NCBI GenBank assembly: GCA_019188255.1
Contig: JAETXT010000004.1
Span: 868,001 to 932,000 of the forward strand
Length of the DNA stretch: 64,000 nt
From: Verticillium longisporum
Taxonomy: Eukaryota; Ascomycota; Sordariomycetes; Glomerellales; Plectosphaerellaceae
Reading direction: 5' to 3'
The notes below the pieces were generated by a model that saw only the letters and a list, made by a program, of their open reading frames with translations, ran no database searches and had not been told where the DNA came from. Position numbers and translations under genes: made by a program. Every line of letters starts with the position of its first letter. Positions within the stretch are counted from its first letter, which is position 1. Shown here piece by piece: positions 25,501 to 35,293 of the stretch.

Positions 25501-25636
25501 GGCTCTTGCCTTGGTTACCTCTATTTTTCTGGGCACTCTGGTGTTTGACTGGGACAAGGGGTTTATGAGAGAGTGGACATATTATAGCTATATTAGTCCC
25601 GGACCTGGGGACTATGTGGGCCGTTGTCACAGGTAA
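22587..25636 (+). CDS. HET-domain (heterokaryon incompatibility) protein with membrane-spanning C-terminus
   Basis: Exons 22587-25065 and 25122-25636 give 997 residues; the 56-nt intron starts with GTGAGT and joins in frame to LDERVLKACTNGGKDVNISRY. HET-domain blocks are clear: YTAMSHVW (321-328), LFWMDTLCIP (371-380), then a KAISKMALIYTAAAQVLVVD segment and RCWTLQEG (438-445). The first 300 residues lack a known domain but are Cys-containing (YPCRAGCGH). The last exon adds at least two hydrophobic segments (VIGMSGSFVLVHVM and a longer one around LSLILLPNVMLALALVTSIFLG), predicting membrane anchoring. HET proteins act in fungal non-self recognition and programmed cell death. An unspliced reading would stop at 25142 and lose the membrane part. 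Confidence 0.88.
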
Positions 25637-26259
25637 CTGACGGGATGCTGGATTCCAAAGTTGCTACAGCTCATGTACTGAAGGTGAGCGTGGCTATCAG
25701 AGCAAGGCTGTGCATAGTAAATTAAAATCCCAAATTAACTTTACAGCGGAAAGTTTCGTTCGTTGTCAGTGCTTGGTTTTAAGTAGAGTGATGAAGGCTT
25801 CTATATGTGGTCCGCAGGCAATAGATAATAGGTATAGCGGTGTAAAACATCTGAATCTTAGCCATTCGTAGCTTGGAGGGCCCTCCGCAGTCCTCATACA
25901 TACGCTCTCGGAACCCCTAGCCCCTGACTAGCCCCCAACGCCGTGGCTCCGCAGGGTCTCCTGATAGGGGATCATGCTCTCCATTTCAGCTGATCACACC
26001 GAAGGTAGGGATGAAAGTTCGACAAGACCCTGAGTCGTGATAGAAGGTCTAGAAGACGGTCGAAGAAAGACTCACGCTAAACTGAATTGCAGCAATGGTC
26101 TATCACAGCCTCAGGGGATGAATCACTGGAGGCGCAGGCCAGGCAGATACTCAACTGGCCGATGTCATGTCCTCATGGCATTCCTGTCACCGTCACTCGA
26201 AAGATGGACTCTTCTCTTTCGAGCCGCATCTGCATTGCTGGCGTCTACGCTACTTTGAT
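25637..26259. other. Intergenic region, no gene seen
   Basis: About 620 nt between the HET gene and the kinase relic. Short frames of 60-75 codons on the plus strand near 26.0-26.27 kb have no recognisable motif. Confidence 0.4.
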
Positions 26260-26780
26260 CCATTCATGGGCATAGCCCTGCGAGTGGACGAGTGATACGG
26301 CCAGGGCCAGTTGTGCAGCAAGAGATCTGGCAACATCAAGCTGAAATAAGGAACTGCCTGATGCCTCCCTTGCGTCCCGCAAGCTACACCGTGCCGGAAG
26401 GGTTACGAGGCACGGATGGGTACCATTGGGCCCGCTGAGATCGAAGCGATCAAGAACGACGGGAATCAGCGACAGCTCGTTCCCTGTCGCTACAGCTTGT
26501 GACGCTCTGTGTGAGCTGGGATAGAATATCAAATTCGGCATGCTTCGCGTCCGCGGTGCCGACTTTGATGGCGACATATCTTGATGCCTTCTCGTCGATG
26601 GCAAGCCAGGCAGCGGAGAAGGTGCCGTGGCCGAGCTTGTGAACGATTCGATATCGTTTGTCAAGTCGATCATTGATGTAGATTGAATGATAGCCGCCCG
26701 GCCGGTAGTCGCTGAGATGCTCTCCTCCTTGGACGTATCCGTACTCAACAGGTGATGCTGACTTGGTCGAGTAATGTGAC
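26260..26780 (-). pseudogene. Truncated, frameshifted SRPK-like protein kinase relic
   Basis: The N-lobe of a fungal SRPK-type Ser/Thr kinase is readable: a YRPGGYHSIYINDRLDKRY-type lead-in, glycine-rich loop LGHGTFSAAWLA, and the ATP-binding lysine in VAIKVGTAD. After SQLTQ (about 26520) the frame shifts, and the neighbouring frame continues with LIPVVLDRFDLSGPNGTHPC and then LDVARSLAAQLALAVSLVHSQGYAH. The sequence ends exactly where the catalytic HGDLHLGN-type loop should follow, and no C-lobe is visible downstream. One frameshift plus loss of the catalytic half indicates a pseudogene. Such kinases are often multicopy in fungal accessory regions. Confidence 0.75.
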
Positions 26781-28243
26781 CGGAGGCAGCTGGATCCCAT
26801 CCGCGATGAAATGCAAGGGCTCAAAGAGCAAACCCTTCGGGTTGTCGCGCGCCACGAAAGGGCATGACGTGATAGCCAAGTAGTCATATGCAGCGCATGA
26901 GAGAGCACTGGTATCTGGTACTAGATGAACCCCAGGATTGAATTGTTGGTTGTTCTGGGTAAGGTAGGTGCATAAGTTCTGATGTTAGAGGACGCTGTGC
27001 CGACAGTGTCCTGATCAGTCAAAACACAGCCGTGACGGTATAGGGGTTGGCGCAGCTGTAGGGAGGGTCCGCTAATGAACTGAAGCGCCCACTGTAACTT
27101 CATACTAACGCAGATCGCACCCCTTTTCTTGCGAGAGTCTTCGAGAGTCTTCCTCACATCGGCCGCCCTGTTGGCGATGGCGATACGGCCCATCGTGGTG
27201 GTCACGCGATCACGATTTGATTTCAAAGAGACCTACTTCGTCGCAGACTGTCTTCCTCAGTCTCACACACCCTCAGTGTCTCCATTCTACCACTGAGGTT
27301 CCTATCGTCCCCATGATCAGTATTTCCGTTGCATCCGGGAAAGTGATGCTGTTGGCAATGTGCCCCCTTGCGCAATGATTAGGGCATATTTCTAGAGATT
27401 ATCCATGAAAGATCTCATTACCCCAGGAAACCGCCCTAGGGAGCTCCTTCAGTCCTTCAACGAGTCCGCGCTGCAACGGTGGCAGCGGCGAACCCCTCGC
27501 TTGAAGAACATGATTACACAAAATGGCGATTACCGTATAAAATCCTCCTCGGCCACGCTTGTTCAACAAAACTTTTGGATAAGGGCCTGCGAGTATGGGC
27601 TGATTCTATGACTGGGATTGTAATGTTGAGGAAGGTTTTTGTATGGAAGCCTCGAAATACCATGCGTGTGAAGAGCTGCCAGAATCTCAAGACTCGGCGG
27701 CGCCTGACGGAAGTGATGAGGGAAATCAACATGATCGAAGAACAGCTAACTGCTCCCGATCATATGCACTCGCCATTCTAAAGTTTGTTGATGTTTGCAA
27801 TACTGTTTAGGCTTGGAAGATCGAATCCAAGGTGTGAACAGCGGGCATCATGTGCTAGATCATGTTTCCCATCATCTTGCCAGTACAAGCACGCCATCGT
27901 GCAGATCCCCCTTGGTCATGTCTCTCTCCGCCGTCATCCAAGAGCGGGGGGTTCCAACACGAAGTCTTCCCAGTCGCAGGATTTCCTTCCCACCACCGAC
28001 TATGTAAGGACTGATTCCAATCAGAATGCTCAACATTAGTTTTCATCGGATCTAGTCAATTAATACCTTTTTCTCCACAAATAGTATCACTAACGGTGTG
28101 GGTCTCCTCCGCAATTCGACACGAACCCCCGCAACCTTCGTCCGGCCCGGCGTAGAGCCCGAACCTGAGCTATCTTGCCACAAGCAAACAAATCCCATAA
28201 CTGTGGACGCAACTGGCTCGAAGTGATTCCTTGAAAGAGAGGT
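26781..28243. other. Accessory intergenic region, possible relics only
   Basis: About 1.46 kb with AT-richer composition than the flanking housekeeping genes. Overlapping frames around 27.4-27.8 kb (+), with an acidic/basic stretch near the end, could be a decayed gene but show no recognisable domain. The final 150 nt lead into the aminotransferase. Confidence 0.4.
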
Positions 28244-29823
28244 ATGAGCAAGTGCCTGCCATCTCGCTCCATCAGACCACTCGTCCGACTCCCAACCAAG
28301 GCCCTCACAACCCCGCAACCCAAACCTGGGCGGTCCACGTCTCAAACGGCGCCTATCATGGTCACCCGAACCCCGCATCTGATCAACCTGCTCCGGGGCT
28401 GGCCCTCGCCGTCCCTCTTGCCGGCAGCTGCGCTCACAGCAGCAGCAGCCCGGGCCCTCTCCGACCCGACCATCTCCGTCCCCGGCCTCCAGTACGCGCC
28501 CGACCCCGGCTTCCAGCCGCTCCGCGAGGATCTCGCCGCGTGGCTGGCCCGGTTCTACGGCGCAGCGCCCGACGCCGACGGCATCTGCATCACCGGCGGC
28601 GCCAGCCAGAGCCTCGCCAACATGCTCGCCAGCTTCACGGACCCCGGCTTCACGAGGGCCATCTGGATGGTGGCGCCCTGCTACTTCCTCGCCTGTCCCA
28701 TCTTCGAAGACGCAGGCTTCGGCGGCCGTCTGAGGGCGGTACCCGAGGACGACGACGGCGCCAATGTCGAGGTGCTGGCGCAGAAGCTCCAGGAGCTCGA
28801 CGAAGCCTGGGAGCGCGACGGCCGAGGCGCCAAGGTCAGCCACGCCTCATCCCCCTCTTCTTTGTGGTCAGTCAGCCGCCACGGAGCTTCTAACACGCCC
28901 CCATCCAGCCCGAGGACCTGAAGAAGGGCGCGCACCGCAAACTCTACAGACACGTCATCTACCTCGTGCCCACGTGCGCCAACCCCTCCGGCAAGACGCT
29001 GCCGCTGCGGCGGCGCGAGGCCCTCGTCCGGCTGGCGCGCGCGCACGACGCGCTCCTCATCGCCGACGACGTCTACGACTTGCTCCAGTGGCCGCTGACG
29101 CCCGCCGGTGCCGCCGCCGGCACCGCCTCTGCGCCCGCGCCGTTCCCGCCGCGCGATCCGCTCCTGCGCCTGCCGCGCCTGTCGGACGTCGACGCCGCGC
29201 TCCCGGGCCAGGCCCCCTTCGGCCACGCCGTCTCGAACGGGTCCTTCTCCAAGATTGTGGCGCCGGGCGTGCGCACGGGCTGGGTGGCGGCCACGCCGGC
29301 GTTCGCGTACGGGCTGAGCCAGACGGGGGCGAGCTGCAGCGGCGGCGCGCCGAGCCAGCTGGCGGCCGTCATGGTGTGGGAGCTCCTGCGGTCGGGCGAG
29401 CTCGAGCGGCGGCTCGTCGAGGAGTCGATCCCGCAGCTGCGGGAGCGGCATCGGCGGGTGCTCGAGGCTGTGGAGGCGCTCCTTGTGCCGCTGGGCGTTG
29501 CCGTGAGGAGGTCGAGCCTTGCCGGGGCCGAGGTGTATGGGGGGTATTTTGTGTGGCTGACTCTGCCTGAGGGCGTCAGGGGGGCGGACGTCGCGGACAG
29601 GGCCAAGGAGCTTGGTGTCACTGTTGGTGCCGGGGACAAGTTTGAGGTCGCGGGGGATGAAGATGGCGCTCGGTTCGAGAGGGAGGTCCGCATCTGCTTC
29701 TCGTGGGAGGAGGTTGAGGACGTTGTCGAGGGGGTCAGGAGGCTGGGCCATGCCGTGAGGGATGTGCAACAGGGCAAGTTTGTGGCTGGACGCAGGGTTG
29801 ATGCGACGTACATTGAGAAATGA
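28244..29823 (+). CDS. PLP-dependent fold-type-I aminotransferase
   Basis: Exons 28244-28834 and 28909-29823 (74-nt intron) give 501 residues of the class I/II aminotransferase family, closest in feel to fungal 2-aminoadipate/aromatic-type enzymes. Visible: INLLRGWPSPSLLP near the N-terminus, YAPDPGFQPLREDLAAWL, ITGGASQSLAN (phosphate cup), YLVPTCANPSG (Asn and Pro contacts), IADDVYDLLQW (Asp binding the pyridine nitrogen), SNGSFSKIVAPGVRTGW with the Schiff-base Lys312, and the C-terminal REVRICFSWEE with the carboxylate-binding Arg. An in-frame ATG at 28358 would remove 38 residues. That extension is rich in Arg/Ser/Thr, lacks acidic residues and could be a mitochondrial presequence, so both starts are possible. 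The amino-acid substrate is not deducible. Confidence 0.85.
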
Positions 29824-30338
29824 TAAGCGATGTTTCCTCAGACATGGCCAGCCTGCATACAGCCTTGTGTTGTAAGCCTAAGGGGAGCTGAAGAGAGATC
29901 TTGAAGTCTGCTGGTATTGGCGTTCTGATGCTCCCAGTTGCGAGTGCCGTGGCACTAAAATCTTAAGAAGCTCCATGGTATGGTTTGTCAAGGATCCATA
30001 GGATTTCGGTGTGTTGATTCTCACGCAAGTCTTCACAAGAAAACTGGACAGCATCATAGCAGCAGGCGGTCACAGCTTGTGGTCCGCCAGCATCAGCCAA
30101 TTCACGAATGGCATGCCTTCCATCTCATCCACGCAGTCATGTGCAAAACGTGCTCTTCAAGCGAGCTGCATCCATAGCGCAGGGCGAATCCAGACTGACC
30201 TCGAGGCCATGTCCAATTGATCATTAAAAAGTATCAGTGCTGAATGTTAGGGTATCACTTCGCCGACAGCCTCCCCGCACCGTCCATCCCACGAGAAAAG
30301 CGTCCGTCCCCGCGCAGCGACACCAGAGCGACCACATC
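29824..30338. other. Convergent spacer
   Basis: About 515 nt between the ends of the aminotransferase and GH125 genes. No coding sequence seen; probably 3' flanks of both. Confidence 0.5.
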
Positions 30339-32119
30339 TCACATCTCGTAAGGCGTGGAATCCTTGAAGATGAGGTGCGGCTTGCGCTTCGCAATGTCGA
30401 GGATGGTGTCGGCAAACACGCCGTTGGCCCAGGCAAACCAGCTCCCTGGAAGTGCTTGTCAGTCTCCACACAAAAGTCAGAACAAAAAAAAGGGGTGTCG
30501 ACGTACGCGTGTAGGATGTGATAAAGTTGACATCAACGCTCTCGTGCACGAGGCCGAGCGAGGCCGACTGCAGAACGAGCTGCAGAGACTTTGTAATCTC
30601 GGCGTCATCGTCCGACGTCTGCGCCTGGATCATCAGGCTCATGGGCCAGGCGTTCGACAGGCCGACGTGGGGTCCGCCGATGCCCTCGAAGACGCGCCCC
30701 TTGAGGTAGTAGGGGTTGCCCGCCTTCTCCAGCAGCATCCTCCTCGTGTTGTTGTACACGCGGTTGGTCGTCTCGGTGAAGCCCATGAGGGGCAGCGCCA
30801 GGAGCGAGGGGTAGTTGGCGTCGTCCATGATGATCTGCGAGCCGTAGCCGTCGACCTCGTAGGCGAACACGCAGCCGTACTTGCGGTGGGTGACGACGCC
30901 GTGCTTCCAGATGCCGTCGGCGATCCTCTTGCTCCACTCCTGGAGGGTGTCGCCGAGTTCCTTCTTGCCGGACGCGTGCAGGATGGAGGCCGTGCGGTTG
31001 AGCTCGACGGACATCATGGCGTTGGCGGGGATGAAGAAGCCGAGAATGGTCGCGTCGTCGCTGGGGCGGAAGGCCGACCGCACGAGGCCCGTGTCCCAGT
31101 TCAGCGGGTTGCCGACGCCCTTGTTGTTCAGCGTCTCGGTGCTCGTGTCCGTCTTGCGCTGGAAGGTGTACTCGTTGCGCACGAAGGTGCCCGTCTGGGG
31201 GTCAAAGGTCGAGCGCGACTGCTGCTCCAGCACGGTGAGGATCGTGTCGAGGGCCGTGTACCACCTGTCGGTGAGGAACTTGGTCGACCCCGTGTTGTTG
31301 TGGAAGCGGTTGGTCAGGGCGAGGAAGTGCGCCAGAGAGTCGAGCTCGTACTTGCACTCAAAGACCGAGGCGGCCTCGTAGAGCGGGTGGACGACATCGG
31401 CCTGCTCCCCGTTGACGGCCGGCGGCAGGTTGCTGATGGGCGGCGGCTGGAAGGCGTTGCAGTAGGGCGACTCGATGACGTACTCGGCCTGCGTGTTGAT
31501 GGCGCCCAGGATGAGGTTGAAGATGGCGGGGTCCTTTTTGGCGAGGGGCTGGTAGGGCGTCAGCTGGTTCGCCGAGTCGCGCAACCACTCGGCCGTGATG
31601 TCGCCCGTCACGATGAAGGACTGAGGGCCCTGCCATTTCCCGTCCCCATCAAGACCCCGTGCCGGGTGCTTAACGACGCTAGCATCGGTGCCGTCTGTGT
31701 GGAACTTGATGGTCGTGTCGGTGGTCGAGGGGAATGCGTTCTCGAAGAGTCTGGCCAGATCAGGGTCCTTCATGCGCGAGGTGACGTCCTTGATCACGCG
31801 CTCCACCTCGTCAGACTGGAAGGTCCGGCATCGAGCATCGGGTCGCTGGTACGGCAGCGCTAGGGGGCCTTCGCTAAAGGGGCGACTGTGCGACGCATTG
31901 TTAGTCCAGTCCCAGGTGGGAGGATCATGTGGCCGCGGCGTGTGCAGAGAGTACTTACTGGGCAAAGGTAGAGTATTGGGCATAGTTGGGACAGGCCATC
32001 TGCCGGTCGAAGAGACCTGGCGACGACTTACCGGTGGGGGATGCAAGCCCAGCGGACGCCTGGGCGACCCAGAGGCCGACCAGGGGCAGGAGGGTATCGA
32101 GGGAGTTGGGGAGAAGCAT
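30339..32119 (-). CDS. Glycoside hydrolase family 125 exo-alpha-1,6-mannosidase (Mug157-like), secreted
   Basis: Exons 32119-31959, 31885-30507 and 30445-30339 give 548 residues, with introns of 73 and 61 nt in frame. The first 25 residues (MLLPNSLDTLLPLVGLWVAQASAGLA) look like a signal peptide. GH125 features are visible: QRPDARCRTF, VTGDITAEWLRDSANQLTPY with the conserved Asp/Arg, FECKYELDSLAHFL, NWDTGLVRSAFRPSDDATI, the GYGSQIIMDDANYPSLLALP block, GIGGPHVG, and a C-terminal Trp-rich SWFAWANGVFADTI. The family contains exo-acting alpha-1,6-mannosidases and fungal Mug157. It probably trims mannose from glycoproteins or cell-wall mannan in the secretory pathway or outside the cell. Confidence 0.92.
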
Positions 32120-33343
32120 TGTGCTGCTATCAGACGGTGCGACCAAGGCGAGTAAAGGAGCGTGGTGAATAGAACATGAGAAGATGATGGCGGGTATGAT
32201 GAATGACCAGTGTTGGGTGTATGTGCGAAAGCAGTGCGCTGTCGTTGTCGTGGTGGCATGGAAATGAGCCGACGCGGTTGTCGAAAGCATGTTGTTGGTG
32301 TCGAGGTAGTTGGCCGAACAGAAGCTACGTCGACGGTGAACCATGCACATGGTCCACAGCATGCATTGTCCTCCCTGCCTTGCCTGGATACATGGCATGT
32401 ACCTACCTTGGGTTCACTGGGGCCGCCAAAGCTTGACCGGGTTTCCAGGTCCCTAGGTACCTGTTCGTACATAGTACATGTACATAGGATGTAGAAAAAG
32501 AAAAAGCACACCAACTTTAAACCTCTACTACCCTATCCAGAAAGCCTATCCATGTACTATGTAAACATTTACCAAAAATGTACCTGATCAATGCCAGGCA
32601 ATGTGCACGTGCATGTAGGTTGGTACAGTGGGTAGGCTCGGGGCACGCGTGACAGGGACACACCCCGCTGCGGGTCTGGGGGACGCGCTACTTGGCACGT
32701 TTAGGGGCTGATTTACAGGGGCCTCGGTAGGAGCACCTACGGTAAGGTACCGTACTTGTGCTATGTACATGTCGGACAGGTACATGTAGGACAGGTACAT
32801 GTAGGACAGGTACATGTAGTACAGGCCCATCTGCACCATCTGTACGAATACATCCAAGGTCGGTACATCCACGATGCACGTCCACCATCTCATCGGCACC
32901 GCATCTCATCTCTGCATGAATCAATCCAAAGCCGTCCAGTCCTGTGAATGCCATGGCCGATATATAAGCGGCAACATCATTTCGCGGTCAGGGCCGAGAC
33001 TTCACAGGGAGCACCGAATCATACCCTGCCGCCGGGAATTGCCGTGGCTCATTGCTTGATCTTATTCGAATGTAACATGGTGCTCTCTCAACAAGCCTCC
33101 GTTCGTCCAAACCTGTGCGAGCACGCCAGCTCGACACGTTGTCGCCCGTGCCTGTCAACGGCTCCGGCACGAGAGGTGCAGAATTTGGGGGCAATAAAGA
33201 CAGCGAGTGTCCATGTAGCATTCGACCATGTCCAGCCCGCCATGCCAAACTTTGTTACCCCTCTCGGCTGCGCGTCGCGGGCGCCATGGAATCCATCTTG
33301 TCGTGTCGACGTGTCTGCTCCGGGTGCCAACAATGCTGACCCT
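32120..33343. other. Upstream region of GH125 and 3' flank of POLD3
   Basis: About 1.2 kb without a gene. It contains a 15-bp minisatellite (32765-32824) and a TATATAAG element at about 32961 on the plus strand with no plus-strand gene behind it. GTAC-containing palindromic words (GGTACC, GTACATGTAC) are frequent between 32.4 and 32.83 kb. Confidence 0.5.
32765..32824 (+). repeat. 15-bp minisatellite, four copies
   Basis: Four head-to-tail units of GTACATGTAGGACAG; the first has C for A in the middle and the last has T for G. Each unit contains the palindrome ACATGT. It lies outside any recognised gene. Confidence 0.95.
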
Positions 33344-34879
33344 TCACTTCTTTGAAAAGAAAGACATAATGTTGCCCTGGCCCTTGGGCGCTGCCTTCTT
33401 CGCCTTGGGCTGCGTCCCAGAGCTCGGCGCCGCAGCCACCTTGGCGAGTGCAGGCGCTCGAGGCGCGGGCTCGTCTTCCGAGAATGACTCCCAGGCTTCT
33501 TCTTGCGTCGTGACTGTCTTGGTCAGCATCGGTCCATGCCCCGGCTGCACGCGAGAACTCACCGAAATAACCCTCCTTGTCCACCGTCTGTGTCTTTTTC
33601 ATGACGCGCCGCTTGCCGCGACGCCGCCCGTCGCCTGTGCTCGCCACGACCTCTTCAGATTGCCTGGCCGGGATGTCAGTCTTCCTGTCGAGCGCTGGCT
33701 CGTGCACGTCCTCCATAGGCTCGTCTGCCGCCGCTTCCTCCTCCTCCTCATCCTTGTCCTCCTCGTCCTCTGGCTCGTCCTCGCTCTCCTCCATCATCTG
33801 CCGGAGGGCCGCCTCGCGGTCCTGTCGAGATTTGCGGCCCCCTTCTGCAGCAGCCCTCTTCGGCGCAGGCAGCGGGTCTTCGTCGTCTTCGCCGTCATCC
33901 GACAGCGCGGGCGAGTCGACCGGTTTGGGCGTGGACGCGTTGGACGACGGCTTGGAGCCTCCCTTCGAGGCCTTGGCCGCCGCTTTGGAAAACGCAGACA
34001 TGATGCCCGACGAGCCGCCGCGCTTAAGCGAAGGCGCAGCCTTGGCCGGCGCCGCGGCACCTGCGCCCGCCTTTTTGGCAAACATGTCTCTGGCCGCCGC
34101 CGGCTTGGTCTCCTCCTTGACCTCGGGCGCCGGGCTGGGCGCCGCCGCCGCCGCTGGGGCTTTCTTCTCGGCGGGCTTTGGCGCCGGCTGGGCCTGCGGC
34201 CTGCTCTTGCGCTCGCGCCTCTTCATGTTTGGATTCGTGACGGAGCCGTACGTAGAGGCCATGGCGACGGGGTCCTCGTGAGAGTATTGCAACAGCTCAC
34301 GCGTCACGTCGGACAGAAGCTGGTATTCCTAGGATAGGTCAGAAACTGCCAATCGAACATGGTGAATCGAGCGTCATAATGACTTGTTTACCTTGTTGGG
34401 GAAGGGGGCCAGGCTGTACACCTGGAAAGAGGTCACTTCCTCGTACGTGGCCAAGACATCTGAGCCGTGTCAGCAGCAGAACAGCGGAACGTGAGCAGTG
34501 AGGCGCACCAGTGAGACGGTCCTCGTGGACCAGGGTCAATGTGTGCGTGGGAACGTCGTCTCCCATGGCATCCATTTCTGGCGGTGAGCTGGTCATCTCG
34601 TGGTCGCCATCCTCCTGGACACCTGCTGACTTGGTGCCGTAGACCAGATACGTGGCATGGACCTTGCCAGGCGTCGTCGCATTCTGCGACTTGTGAAATT
34701 CGTAAAGCATTCTACTACTGTCAGAAATTTGTGGCAAGCTTTCCACGAGATACAGAGCTCACTCACCCCTTGGCGGTGTTGACGTGGACCTTGAGAGCAC
34801 GGCTGAGAGTTCGATAGGTGACCATCTTATCCTCAGTGAAGAGGCGGTCCGCCAGATATTTCGTGTACTCCTCCATCAT
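33344..34879 (-). CDS. CDC27: DNA polymerase delta subunit 3 (POLD3/Cdc27), five exons
   Basis: Third subunit of DNA polymerase delta, linking the polymerase to the PCNA clamp. Exons 34879-34767, 34711-34509, 34459-34392, 34328-33563 and 33513-33344 give 439 residues, every junction GT-AG and in frame. N-terminal domain: YTKYLADRLFTEDKMVTYRTLSRALKVHVNTAK, with MLYEFHK following the first intron. The middle is long, charged and disordered, with Lys/Ala/Pro tracts and an acidic DEPEDEEDKDEEEEE run. The C-terminus ends QGNIMSFFSKK, a canonical PCNA-interacting PIP box (Q-x-x-I-x-x-F-F), which fixes both reading frame and identity. The ATG at 34876 directly follows the one at 34879; either may be used. 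Divergent from RAD18. Confidence 0.93.
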
Positions 34880-35293
34880 GGTAGCGTCTGAGGGCCAATC
34901 GAACGACAGGACGGATTCCGCAAGCAAAAATGAGTCCCTCACAATCGAGTCGTGATTTTGAGGCCAACGGCGAGCAGGTAGAAGGGGCGGGCTGGTGCTG
35001 TGGATAGAGGCATAGGGGAGAAACGCGCTTCGAGACGCGCTGTCACGTGGATCAATTAACACCAATGCCCTTCATCCCACACCATCGACTCCACTCTAGG
35101 CGGCACACCCCTGCAAGTCCTCAGACAAGGGACGCGCTGCCAAACCACCAAGACGCGACTCCCCATGAAAGAAAATCCGCCGCCATCATCGCCACATGCC
35201 GTGCAGTGCGCCCACCCAGAACCCCTGCCTGCGTCGTCGGCAGTCAGCAGCAACGCCCCCTCCCCCCCAAAACAGCGTCATCCCATCGCCATC
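34880..35293. promoter_or_regulatory. Bidirectional promoter region between POLD3 and RAD18
   Basis: A 414-nt interval between two outward-pointing start codons. No TATA box is evident. Both products act at PCNA, so common control would make sense, but no specific damage-response element was identified by eye. Confidence 0.5.

Noticed and set aside
30355..31863. Plus-strand open frame of 502 codons
   Set aside because: Antisense shadow of the GH125 gene; high GC leaves few stops. No recognisable protein.
32955..32972. TATATAAG element on the plus strand
   Set aside because: No plus-strand gene follows within more than 2 kb; POLD3 and GH125 are both on the minus strand.
33228..34337. Long plus-strand open frame of 369 codons
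   Set aside because: It is antisense to POLD3, whose spliced product has a clear domain order and PIP box; the plus-strand translation is Arg/Leu-rich and motif-less, as expected opposite Lys/Ala/Glu-rich coding DNA.
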